Assembly: GCF_030696665.1 (NCBI RefSeq)
Contig: NZ_JAUYRV010000014.1
Span: 1-64,000 of the forward strand
Length of the DNA stretch: 64,000 bases
Direction of reading: 5' to 3'
DNA from: Novosphingobium sp.
GTDB taxonomy: Bacteria; Pseudomonadota; Alphaproteobacteria; Sphingomonadales; Sphingomonadaceae
The notes beneath the pieces are model-generated. The model made no database searches, was not told the origin of the DNA, and saw nothing but the letters and a program-made list of their open reading frames with translations. The position numbers and the translations under genes are program-made. This document shows positions 6,324 through 16,800 of this stretch, piece after piece (position 1 is the stretch's first letter; each line of letters begins with the position of its first letter).

Positions 6324-9300
6324 TCAGCCTTTCGGGCCAAAGCGGGGTTGCTGGTATTCGGGGCGCAGCCAGCGCACGGTGCCGGCTTTTTCCTCGGCGG
6401 CGCGGGTGGCGTTGAGCGCGACGAGGCGGGCGACCACTTCGGACGGGGGCAGGTTATCCGGCCAGCCATAGGCAGCGGCCACGGCAGCATCGATCTGTTC
6501 GTGCAGACGCGCCACGATGCCGACGCGGGCGGCGCTGGCGCGCTCCACCTCGATCAGATCGGTCAGTTGCCCGGCGCGCTGCCGATCGCGCAAGTTGTAG
6601 ATCTCGGTCATGGTCAGCTTCGGCACTTCGGCCAGCGCCGCCTTGCGCGTGGCGTCCAGTTCCTCGGCCAGTTCGGCAATGACGGCGCGCTGCGCAGGCG
6701 TAGCGTCGGGGAAGGGGAATGGGTCGAAGACTTGACCCTTGTTATAACGAGGCCGATCTTCAAGCGTTGCACCCGTCTGCCTCGCCCACTCGCAATGGAT
6801 TCGCGAAGACAGCACTCCAAGGCAAAACGCATCATCAAGGGCGATCGCAATTATTTCGTGGTTGGGTACAAGTTCGACTGCCAGAAACTGGAACACCCGA
6901 TGCTTTGCCGTTCGGGTTGTTGCTATGTACCTTTCGATATCTAGAAGCGTTGGACGAAAGGTGAATCTTGGCTCTGCGAAGACCCACCAGCGCCGTTTTA
7001 GCGCTGGTCGGCGGTTTTCATCCCGCTCTGGCTTAACCTTTGCCAAAACGTGCTGATAGCAAGCGGGAAAACGTTTGCGCGCCTGCACTTCAGACAAATG
7101 GGCAAAATCGATAACATACTCATCCAACGGGCGCTTCAGCAATTCACCGCCGCCGATATGTGGACGCACCACTTTGCGAGCATCTTCGCCATCATCGCGG
7201 ATAAACTTCTCAGCCTCGGACTTTGTGATCTTAAAACCCATCCCCGCCAACATCATACCGTTGCAGGATAACCCACTATTGGCTTTTAGGGGGACGGCGA
7301 AGCTGACATCAGTACCCACCGAAAGGTCGAGGTTGATCCGCCCCAAGGTTTCCCGTTCGTCTAGGTCTGGATTGTCTGTATCGAGCCCCGCTTCTCGGGT
7401 AATTTCCACGAGACTGCCATCGCTTTCACCGCGCGCCGCCACGGTCATAGCGATCCGAACGGCGGCAGCATCGCGCGTTGCCTTGGTCCACGGATGATCC
7501 GGGATAGCCAGCGTGAGCGAAAGATCGCCGCTTTTCAGATAGGGCTCCATTACCCGCCGGTTGAACGACCCGGTGATACTGTTGGTGGTGACAAAGCCGA
7601 ACCGTGCCAGCGGGGTGTCCTTTGACAGCAGGATGTCTGCTGCCCGGTCCCACCACTGCATCACGAAATCGGCGCTCTTGGGAACGCGCGGGTTGGCCTT
7701 CCACAGCGCCTCGACATAGTCGTCGCCCAAGGCGTTGCGCATCTGGGAACCCTTGCCGATAAACGGCGGATTGCCCACGATGAAATCGGCTTCGGGCCAA
7801 TCGGGGATCATCGGGTGGTCGGTGTCCGGCTCTCCGGTGGGCTTGCGGCGCAGCACCGCGTCATACCCCGCATGACCGCCGAAATTGATGTTGCCGAACT
7901 GTTTGAGCACCGGTTCGGGCGCGGCGGCGGGATCGTTCTTCATGCGCCAGCGCAGCCAGCCGATCCACAGCACCAGTTCGGCAATCACCGCCGCGCGCGG
8001 ATTCAGCTCCAGCCCCAGAAATTGCTGCGGCCCCACCTTGGGCAAGGCATGTCCGCCCAGCTGGCGGATCGTTTCAATCACGTCCCCTTCCAGCCGCATC
8101 AGGTTTTCCATCGCCACATACAGGAAGTTGCCGGTGCCGCACGCGGGATCGAGAATGCGCAAAGATGCCAGCCGGGCGTGGAAAGCGTGGGCGGCGGAGA
8201 GCATGGCATCCTTCTCCCCTTCAGGGGAGAGGGCCGGGGTGTGGGGGACTGCGAGCGCTGCGTGTGCCGCCCCCACACCCAACCCTCTCTCCTGAAGGGC
8301 AGACGGCTTCTGGATGGCCTCCCATTCGGCGTCCAGCACGTCCATGATGGTGGCCTGCACCAGCCGTTCCACATAAGGGCGCGGGGTGTAGTGTGCGCCC
8401 AGCTTGGCGCGTTCGCTGGCCGTCAGCGCCTGTTCCAGCAGGGTGCCGAAGATGGCGGGTTCCACCTTGGTCCAGTCTGCCTTGGCCGCTTCGAGCAATT
8501 CGCCGCGATCCGCGGTAGACAGGCTGAAGGTCTGTGCCGAAGCGAACAGGCCGCCGTTGAAATAGCGCACATCGCCGCCGATGGCCGAGGCATAGCGTTC
8601 CCCGCCTGCACGCCCCATCACGCCCCACAACTGGCGCAGTTCGGGTTCGAACGCGGCTTCATTGGCCACGGCCTTTTCCAGAAAGCCCGAAAAGCTGTCC
8701 TTGGGCAGCAGCCCCACGTCTTCGGCAAACATGCAGAAGACAATGCGCATCAGGAACAGTGCGGTTTCCTCGATCGCAAGGCTGCGTTCGCTGTCGCTGG
8801 CCTGCGCGGTGCGGGCGCGCTGCGTGCCCTCCAGCCATTTGGAAACATCGGCCAACCGCCGCGCGATGCCGCGCGATACTTCGGCAGAGCGGGCGCGCGG
8901 ATCGATCCGGGCGGGATCGGTCCAGATCGCGCGGAACGTATCCTGCACCGCCGCATCAGCAAAGCGGTGCAGTTCGAACCGGTAGGAATGCTGATCAGGG
9001 AAATGGCCATAGCCGCGCCCGTTGCCCGACCAATCGAAATAGACCTCGAACGCGCGGCCCACATCGCAAACGATAAGGAAGGGCGGCCACGGGTGATTGC
9101 CGGGCAGGTTCACAGCATAGCGCTTTGCCTGAGACAAAGCATCGCGCATCAGCCGGTCATAGGGCGCGCCTGCGGGTGATGTGGGCGCGGTTTGCGCCAC
9201 ATCGAACAGTTGCGGCTGCAGTCTTTCGGCAGCGGGTAGGCGCGATTGTTTGGCCTCAAGGATAAAGCAGCCGCGCTTGTACAGATCGATCGCGCCGGTG

Positions 9301-9488
9301 CTGCCCCCTGCCCCGCCGCCGGGCACCGGACCTTCGAACTGGTATTGGCCCAGCACCCCGCCGGTGGCAACGCCCGGTTCAGGCAAATCGAGCGCCGAGC
9401 AGAAATCGTTGATGAACTGCGCATAGTTGGCGCGTTCGGCCCCGCCGGTAACGCCGAGCCATTTGCCGATGAATGCGTCAATCTGCAT
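6324..9488 (-). CDS. Type IIG (MmeI-like) restriction-modification enzyme, nuclease and N6-adenine methyltransferase in one chain
   Basis: ATG 9488 gives 1054 residues. Near the N-terminus Asp68-X9-Glu78-Ala-Lys80 (in AIDLYKRGCFILEAK) is the PD-(D/E)XK nuclease motif with the spacing known in MmeI. A helical connector follows. The methyltransferase has motif I DPACGTGNF (447-455) and motif IV NPPF (573-576), typical of gamma-class N6-adenine methylases. The rest (about 700-1054) should hold the target recognition domain. Such enzymes cut one side of their site and protect host DNA by methylating one strand, so no separate methylase is needed and none is seen. Residues about 397-428 are a repeat-derived insertion just before motif I. 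All catalytic motifs are present. Confidence 0.88.
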   Translation of the reverse strand: MQIDAFIGKWLGVTGGAERANYAQFINDFCSALDLPEPGVATGGVLGQYQFEGPVPGGGAGGSTGAIDLYKRGCFILEAKQSRLPAAERLQPQLFDVAQTAPTSPAGAPYDRLMRDALSQAKRYAVNLPGNHPWPPFLIVCDVGRAFEVYFDWSGNGRGYGHFPDQHSYRFELHRFADAAVQDTFRAIWTDPARIDPRARSAEVSRGIARRLADVSKWLEGTQRARTAQASDSERSLAIEETALFLMRIVFCMFAEDVGLLPKDSFSGFLEKAVANEAAFEPELRQLWGVMGRAGGERYASAIGGDVRYFNGGLFASAQTFSLSTADRGELLEAAKADWTKVEPAIFGTLLEQALTASERAKLGAHYTPRPYVERLVQATIMDVLDAEWEAIQKPSALQERGLGVGAAHAALAVPHTPALSPEGEKDAMLSAAHAFHARLASLRILDPACGTGNFLYVAMENLMRLEGDVIETIRQLGGHALPKVGPQQFLGLELNPRAAVIAELVLWIGWLRWRMKNDPAAAPEPVLKQFGNINFGGHAGYDAVLRRKPTGEPDTDHPMIPDWPEADFIVGNPPFIGKGSQMRNALGDDYVEALWKANPRVPKSADFVMQWWDRAADILLSKDTPLARFGFVTTNSITGSFNRRVMEPYLKSGDLSLTLAIPDHPWTKATRDAAAVRIAMTVAARGESDGSLVEITREAGLDTDNPDLDERETLGRINLDLSVGTDVSFAVPLKANSGLSCNGMMLAGMGFKITKSEAEKFIRDDGEDARKVVRPHIGGGELLKRPLDEYVIDFAHLSEVQARKRFPACYQHVLAKVKPERDENRRPALKRRWWVFAEPRFTFRPTLLDIERYIATTRTAKHRVFQFLAVELVPNHEIIAIALDDAFCLGVLSSRIHCEWARQTGATLEDRPRYNKGQVFDPFPFPDATPAQRAVIAELAEELDATRKAALAEVPKLTMTEIYNLRDRQRAGQLTDLIEVERASAARVGIVARLHEQIDAAVAAAYGWPDNLPPSEVVARLVALNATRAAEEKAGTVRWLRPEYQQPRFGPKG
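8217..8300. repeat. Palindromic repeat inserted in frame in the restriction enzyme gene
   Basis: Two imperfectly complementary arms of about 31 bases (8217-8249 and 8268-8300) contain CCCTTCAGGGGAGAGGG and CCCTCTCTCCTGAAGGG and surround a loop of about 20 bases. This is the form of a GC-rich intergenic palindromic element. Here it is translated as part of the enzyme (ERGLGVGAAHAALAVPHTPA, then LSPEGE) without interrupting the frame. Confidence 0.75.
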
Positions 9489-9629
9489 GTCTGAAACAAA
9501 AACCCCTGTTTGCACACGGGCATAGACCGGGGGTGCATGATCGCCAAGAGCTTCGCTTGACCACCACAGTCGGCACTTGCCCTGGCGGGGCGGGCCATGC
9601 CACCGCACGCAGGCAAGCCCCTACCCCGA

Positions 9630-10724
9630 TCAATAATCGATCGACAGGACGTGCTTCACTTCGTTTGATTTGAACCCAATGGCCGAGGGGTACTGCAATC
9701 CGGCCAGCGCAGCCACATCATACAGTTCGCGCACCACGCCGCCCACGCGCACCCAGCCGGTCATGTCGCCGCTTTCCAGATTGATCACGGCCAGCCCGCA
9801 CCGCGCCTCGGTATCGCGCTGGGCCAGCGCGCTTTCCAGCGGGAGGCCGGAGAATGTCCGGTTATCGCGCGGCAGCGAAAGGCCGATCACCGCGTGGCCG
9901 GCCACGAAGGCCATGCCGCGCGCAAACCCCGGCACAAAGGCAACCGGCACGAAGGAACCGGCCGTCTGGTCAACAAAGCCGAATTCACCCGTGCCCGAAT
10001 TGAGCAGCCACAGCTTGCCGCCATACAAGCGCGGCGAATGCGGCATCGACAACCCGCCGAGGACGATTTCTCCGCTGGCAACATCGATCACGATGCCGCC
10101 ATCAACGCGGCGATCACGCCAGCCGTCTGCCGTGTCTGACCGCGAAACGGCAGTGACGAAACGCGGCGCACCGTCTTCCAGCGCCATGCCGTTCAGGTGG
10201 CAGCGGTCTTCGGCGGCGTAGCGGGAAATGAACGGCGGTTTCCACAGCGGTTTGAAGCTGTACCCTTCGCTGACGGTGGCGATGCAATTGAACAGCGTGT
10301 TGATGAAGATGGGCTGGCCATCCTTGCCAAAGCCGATGTCATGAATATCCAGATCGCCCGTTACCCAGCTTTGATGCGGAGCGAACGCGGCGTCCATGCC
10401 ATCGGCGTTGCGCGCGCCATCGGGCAGGATATTGTCGAGCCGGTGGACCTGATATTCCGAAGCGAGCAGGATTGATCGGCCATTGCCGCTGACACCCATG
10501 CCCATGCACCGCGCAAAAGTGCGTTCGAAGACCGAGCTTTTTCCATCAGGCTTTACGCCGAGGAAGAACACCTTGCCGGCCTGATAAGTGGTGAATGCCA
10601 GGCTATACTTTACCGAGGCCAGCCATTCCGGGAAATGACGTGACGTAACAAGCGAAAATGCTTCGCCCGCATGGTCAACAGGCGAAGTCTGTTCAGCACT
10701 ATCGATAAGCGGCTTGTCATCCAT
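9630..10724 (-). CDS. TIGR03032-family protein (predicted beta-propeller)
   Basis: A 364-residue protein with the features of the TIGR03032 family: an N-terminal SLAFTTYQAGKVFFLG segment, a FARCMGMGVSG block, HDIGFGKDGQPIFINTLFNC, and a C-terminal YDVAALAGLQYPSAIGF. The biochemical function of this family is unknown; the repeated strand-rich segments suggest a propeller fold. It has no signal peptide. It is transcribed divergently from the giant exoprotein gene across a 140-base intergenic region, which suggests shared regulation or a joint function. Start ATG 10724 is the first in-frame methionine. Confidence 0.75.
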   Translation of the reverse strand: MDDKPLIDSAEQTSPVDHAGEAFSLVTSRHFPEWLASVKYSLAFTTYQAGKVFFLGVKPDGKSSVFERTFARCMGMGVSGNGRSILLASEYQVHRLDNILPDGARNADGMDAAFAPHQSWVTGDLDIHDIGFGKDGQPIFINTLFNCIATVSEGYSFKPLWKPPFISRYAAEDRCHLNGMALEDGAPRFVTAVSRSDTADGWRDRRVDGGIVIDVASGEIVLGGLSMPHSPRLYGGKLWLLNSGTGEFGFVDQTAGSFVPVAFVPGFARGMAFVAGHAVIGLSLPRDNRTFSGLPLESALAQRDTEARCGLAVINLESGDMTGWVRVGGVVRELYDVAALAGLQYPSAIGFKSNEVKHVLSIDY

Positions 10725-10800
10725 AAGTTAAGAGACCGAAAATCATATATAAAATCCAATGTTTTGCTTAAAGCGCAGTCACGGTTTACGCGGGAATCAT

Positions 10801-10821
10801 TTGACAAAATGACCGTGTCAA
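10801..10821. promoter_or_regulatory. Inverted repeat TTGACA-N9-TGTCAA in the divergent promoter region
   Basis: Perfect 6-base arms flank nine bases, placed 44 bases before the start codon of the giant gene and 77 bases before that of the TIGR03032 gene. TTGACA also resembles a -35 box, but no good -10 box follows at 16-18 bases, so an operator is the better reading. The assignment is tentative. Confidence 0.4.
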
Positions 10822-10864
10822 GTGATCCCGGCATTAACCGTTTTTTAACAGTGAGTGAAGTTCA

Positions 10865-13800
10865 ATGTCGGCGCCAACCATCGACTTTGCGGGGCTGACA
10901 TCAAGCCAGGGCTTCATCATTCAGGGTGATGTGGCTGGCGATCAGGCGGGCTATAGTGTTTCGTCCGCCGGTGACATCAATGGTGATGGCTTTGCCGACC
11001 TGATCGTGGGTGCGCCATTTGGTGCTAATGGCGGAAGTAACGCCGGTGAGGCTTATGTCATCTTCGGCAAGGCCGGAACCACCCGCCCCGCAATCGACCT
11101 CACCAACCTTGCTGCGACTGACGGCTTCATCGTGCAAGGCAATGCGGCGGGCGACTATGCCGGGCTGAACGTCGCGTCGGCGGGTGACATCAACGGCGAT
11201 GGCCTTGCCGACATGATCATCGGCGCGCCCTATGGCGGCGCTGGTGCCGGTGAGACTTATGTCATCTTCGGCAAGGCCGGAGCCACGCGCGCCAACATCG
11301 ACCTGACCAGCCTTGACGCGAGCGACGGATTTATCATCCAGGGCGATGTGGCCGGTGATTCCGCAGGGTGGAGCGTCTCATCAGCCGGTGACACCAACGG
11401 CGATGGCTTTGCCGACCTGATCGTCGGCGCGCCTTATGGCGGGGCATATGCCGGCAAGGCCTATGTCGTTTTCGGCAAAGCCGGGGCCACGCGCGCCACT
11501 ATCGACCTGACCAGCCTTGCGGCCAGCGATGGCTTCAGCATTCAGGGCGATGCGACAGGGGATCAGGCAGGCTTCAGCGTATCATCCGCAGGCGACATCA
11601 ACGGCGATGGCTTTGCCGACGTGATCGTGGGCGCGCCAACTGGCGATAATGGCGGCACGCATGCCGGTGAGGCCTATGTCATCTTCGGCAAGGCCGGAGC
11701 CACGCGCACCAACATCGACCTGACCACCCTGACAGCGGGCGAAGGCTTCATCATTCAGGGCGATGCGGCAGGCGATCAGGCAGGCCGCACCGTATCATCA
11801 GCGGGCGACATCAACGGCGATGGCATTGCCGATCTGATCGTCGGCGCGTCTGGCGGCGACGATGGCGGCAGCGATGCCGGTGAAGCTTATGTCATCTTCG
11901 GCAAGGCCGCAGCGACGCGCGCCAATATCGACCTCAGCGCCCTTTCAGCCAGCGACGGCTTCGTCATTCAGGGCAATGTCGCGGGCGATCAGGCCGGATT
12001 CAGCGTTTCGTCAGCGGGCGACATCAACGGCGATGGCATTGCCGACCTGATCGTCGGCGCACCCTTGGGCGACAACGGCGCGGTTGATGCAGGCGACGCT
12101 TATGTCATCATCGGCAAAGCCGGGGCCACCCGCGCCAATATCAGCCTGACCACGCTTGCCGCTGGCGACGGCTTCATCATCCAGGGCGATGGCGCGGGTG
12201 ATCAGGCGGGCCGCAGCGTCGCCGCAGCGGGCGACACCAACGGCGATGGCTTTGCCGACCTGATCATCGGCGCGCCCCGTGGCGATGATGGCGGCAGCGA
12301 TGCGGGTGAGGCCTATGTCATCTATGGCCGCGCGGGTTTGGGGTTGGCACCCGTGGTTGCCGATGACAGCTTCACCGCGGTTCAGGACCAGATCGCGACA
12401 TATGCGACGTTCCAGTTGCTCGGCAACGACGCCAGCGCATTCCCGCTGACGATCTCCGAAGTCAGCAATGCGACGGGCGGCACCGTGGTGCTCAACGCCG
12501 ATCAGACCATCAGCTTCACCCCGACCGGGGGCTTCACCGGCACCGCCGGGTTCGATTACACAGCGTCTGACGGCACGCAGAGCGATAGCGGGCACGTCAC
12601 GATCACCGTCGCCGCGCCGGTGGCGGCGAAGACGATTGACCTTAGCGGACTGACTTCGAGCCAGGGTTTCATCATTCAGGGTGATGTGGCTGATGATCGG
12701 GCAGGCTTCAGCGTTTCGTCAGCGGGCGACATCAACGGCGATGGTTTTGCAGACCTCATCATCGGTGCGCCCCGTGGGGACAATGGCGGCAGCAACGCTG
12801 GCGAGGCCTATGTCATCTTCGGCAATGCCGGGACTACCCGCGCCAATATCGACCTGACCTCCCTTGCTGCGAGTGACGGTTTCATCATTCATGGCAATGC
12901 TGGCGATGATCAGGCGGGCTCCAGCGTCTCGTCGGCGGGCGACATCAACGGCGATGGCTTTGTCGATCTGATCGTTGGCGCTCGCTTTGGTGACAATGGC
13001 GGCAGCAATGCTGGCGAGGCTTATGTCATCTTCGGCAAGGCCGGGGCAACTCGCGCCAACATTGACTTGACCAGCCTTACCGCGAGTAACGGCTTCATCA
13101 TCCAAGGCGACGAGGGTGGTGATCGGGCAGGATATAGCGTATCATCGGCAGGAGACGTCAATGGCGACGGCTTTGCAGACCTGATCGTCGGTGCGGATGC
13201 TGGCGACAATGGCGGCACCAATGCCGGTGAGGCCTATGTCATCTTCGGCAAGACCGGGGCTACCCGCGTCGATATCGACCTCACTTCTCTGGCCGCGATT
13301 GACGGCTTCATCATCCAAGGCGATGTGGCTGGTGATTACGCAGGCCGCAGCGTTTCGTCAGCAGGCGATATCAACGGGGATGGCTTTGCCGATATAGTTG
13401 TCGGAGCACCCTACGGTGACAATGGCGGCAACTATGCCGGCGAGGCTTATGTCATCTTCGGCAAAGCCGGGGCCACCCGCGTCGATATCGACCTTACCAG
13501 CCTTTCTGCAAGTGACGGCTTCATCATTCAGGGCGATTTGGCTAGTGATCTTGCAGGCTGGAGCGTTGCTTCGGCAGGTGACATCAACGGTGATGGTATT
13601 ATCGATCTGACCGTCGGGGCGTTGGGAGGCGAGGCATATGTCGTCTTCGGAAAGACCGGAGCCACGCGCGCTGATATCGATCTCACTTCCCTTTCGGCGA
13701 GCGACGGCTTCAAAATCCAGGCCAATGCCTCTAATGATCAGGCGGGCCGGAGTGTATCGTCGGCAGGCGATATCAACGGCGATGGTTTTGCCGATCTCAT

Positions 13801-16800
13801 CGTCGGTGCGCCCCGTGGCGACAACGGCGGCAACAATGCCGGTGAGGCCTATGTCATTTTCGGAAGGGCGGGAGCCGCCCGCGCCAATATCGACCTGAAC
13901 AGCCTTACCGCGAGTGACGGCTTCATCATTCAAGGCGACGCCCCTTCTGATCGGGCAGGCCAAAGCGTTGCTTCGGCGGGCGACATCAACGGCGACGGCT
14001 TTGCCGATCTGATCGTTGGCGCGCTCTATGGCGACAACGGCGGCTCCTCTGCCGGTGAGGCCTATGTCATCTATGGCCGCGCGGATTTCGGGTCCGCGCC
14101 GGTGGCCGGGGATGACAGCCTGACAGCGGTTCAGGACCAGACCGCGACACTTGCGGCGTTCCAATTGCTCGGCAACGATGTCAGTGCGTTCACGCTGACC
14201 GTCAGCGCGGTCAGCAATGCCACGGGCGGCACCGTGGTGCTTAACGCCGACAAGACCATCACCTTTACCCCCACTGCCGGGTTCACCGGCACCGCCGGTT
14301 TCGACTACACTGCCTCCGATGGCGTGCAGGGCGATACCGGACACGTCACGATCACCGTCTCCGCGCCACTGGCCGCCAAGACCATTGACCTCACCGGACT
14401 GACATCGAGCCAGGGCTTCATCATTCAGGGTGATTTGCCGGGTGATCAGGCGGGCACTGTTTCATCAGCGGGCGACATCAACGGCGATGGTTTTGCCGAT
14501 TTTATCGTCGGTGTGCGCTATGGCGACAATGGCGGGATCAATGCCGGAGAGGCCTACGTCATCTTTGGCAAAGCAGGGGCCGCGCGTGCGAATATCGACC
14601 TGACCAGCCTTGCCGGGGGCGACGGATTTATCATTCAGGGTGATGTGGCTGGTGATCAGGCAGGCTTTAGCGTTGCGGCAGCAGGCGACATCAACAGCGA
14701 TGGCTTTGCTGACCTGATCGTCGGCGCGGGTCGTGGCGATAATGGTGGGGCCGATGCAGGCGAGGCCTATGTCATCTTCGGCAAGGCGGGGGCCACTCGC
14801 GCCAATATCGACCTCACCTCGCTTGCTGCAAGCGATGGCTTCATCGTTCAGGGTGACGTGGCTGGTGATTACGCAGGCCAGAGCATCGCTTCAGCGGGCG
14901 ACATCAACGGAGATGGCTTTGCCGACATGATCGTCGGTGCACTTGCTGGCGACAACGGAGGGGCCGCTGCCGGTGAGGCTTATGTCATCTTCGGCAAGGC
15001 CGGAGCCACCCGCACCAATATCGACCTGACCAGCCTTGCGGCTGCCGACGGTTTCATCATTCAGGGCGACGTGGCTGGTGATCTGGCGGGCAGCAGCGTC
15101 TCGTCAGCAGGGGATATCAACGGCGATGGCTTTGCCGATCTGATCGTAGGCGCGCCGCGTGGCGACAATGGTGGCGCCGATAGCGGCGAAGCCTATGTCA
15201 TCTTTGGCAAGGCCGGGGCCACCCGCACCAATATTGACCTGACTTCCCTCGCGGCGGCGGACGGCTTCATCATTCAGGGCGATGTGGCTGGTGATTACGC
15301 AGGCCAGAGCGTCTCGTCAGCAGGGGATATCAACGGCGATGGCTTTGCCGACCTGATCGTTGGCGTGCGCCGAGGCGACAATGGTGGTGCCGATAGCGGT
15401 GAGGCTTATGTCATTTTCGGCAAGGCCGGGGCCACCCGCACCAATATCGACCTGACCTCCCTCGCGGCTGCCGACGGCTTCATCATCCAGGGGGATGTAG
15501 CTGGTGATGAGGCAGGCAACAGCGTCTCGTCAGCAGGCGATATCAACGGCGATGGCTTTGCCGATCTGATTGTAGGCGCGCACCGTGGCGACAACGGTGG
15601 CACCTATAGCGGCGAGGCTTATGTCATCTTCGGTAAAGCCGGGGCCACCCGCGCAAACATTGACCTCACCAGTCTTGCTGCGAGCGACGGCTTCGTCATC
15701 CAGGGCGATGTCGCGGGCGATTTCGCAGGCCGAAGCGTCTCGTCTGCAGGCGACATCAATCGCGACGGTTTTGCAGACCTGATCCTTGGCGCGCCTCTTG
15801 GCGACAATGGCGGCAGTGCTGCGGGTGAGGCTTATGTCATCTATGGCCGCGCAGATTTCGGTTCCGCCCCAGTTGCCGGGGATGACGCGCTGACAGCGGT
15901 TCAGGACCAGACCGCGACATATGCGGCGTTCCAGTTGCTCGGCAACGATGCCAGCGCGTTCACGCTGACGGTCAGCGCGGTCAGCAATGCAACCGGCGGC
16001 ACCGTGGTGCTCAACGCCGACAAGACCATCAGCTTCACCCCGACCGCTGGCTTCACCGGCATCGCCGGATTCGATTACACCGTCTCGGACGGCGTGCAGG
16101 GCGATACCGGACACGTCACGATCACCGTCGCCGCGCCGGTTGCCGCCAAGACCATCGACCTCACCGGGCTGACATCAAGCCAAGGCTTCATCATTCAGGG
16201 TGATGAGGCAGGTGATGAGGCAGGCCTTAGCGTTTCCTCGGCGGGCGACATCAACGGAGACGGCTTTGCCGATCTGATCGTCGGCGCGCCCTATGGTGAT
16301 AATGGCTACACCGGTGCTGGCGAAGCCTATGTCATCTTCGGCAAGGCCGGGGCCGCTCGCGCCAACATCGACCTCACCTCACTTACGGCCAGCGAAGGCT
16401 TTATCATCCAGGGCGATGCCGCGGGTGACTACGCAGGCCGGAGCGTGTCGTCAGCGGGCGACGTCAATGGTGACGGCTTTGCTGACCTGATCGTGGGCGC
16501 GCCCAGCGGCTCTAATGGTGGAGTTGGCGCGGGCGAGGCCTATGTCATCTTCGGCAAGGCCGGGGCCACCCGCGCCAACATAGACCTCACCAGTCTGGCC
16601 GCTGCCGACGGTTTCATCATTCAGGGCGATGTGGCATTTGATCGGACAGGCTCCAGCGTTTCATCAGCAGGCGACATCAACGGCGATGGCTTTGCCGACC
16701 TGATCGTTGGTGCAACTCGAGGCGACAATGGCGGCACCGATGCCGGTGAGGCTTATGTCATCTTCGGCAAGGCCGGGGCCACCCGCGCCAACATCGACCT

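Noticed and set aside
7815..9179. Long open frame (454 codons) on the plus strand opposite the restriction enzyme
   Set aside because: The restriction enzyme on the other strand has all family motifs; the plus-strand frame is a by-product of high GC with unnatural His/Gly/Arg composition.
10801..10829. TTGACA as a -35 promoter box for the giant gene
   Set aside because: No acceptable -10 hexamer lies 16-18 bases downstream; the inverted repeat is a better explanation.
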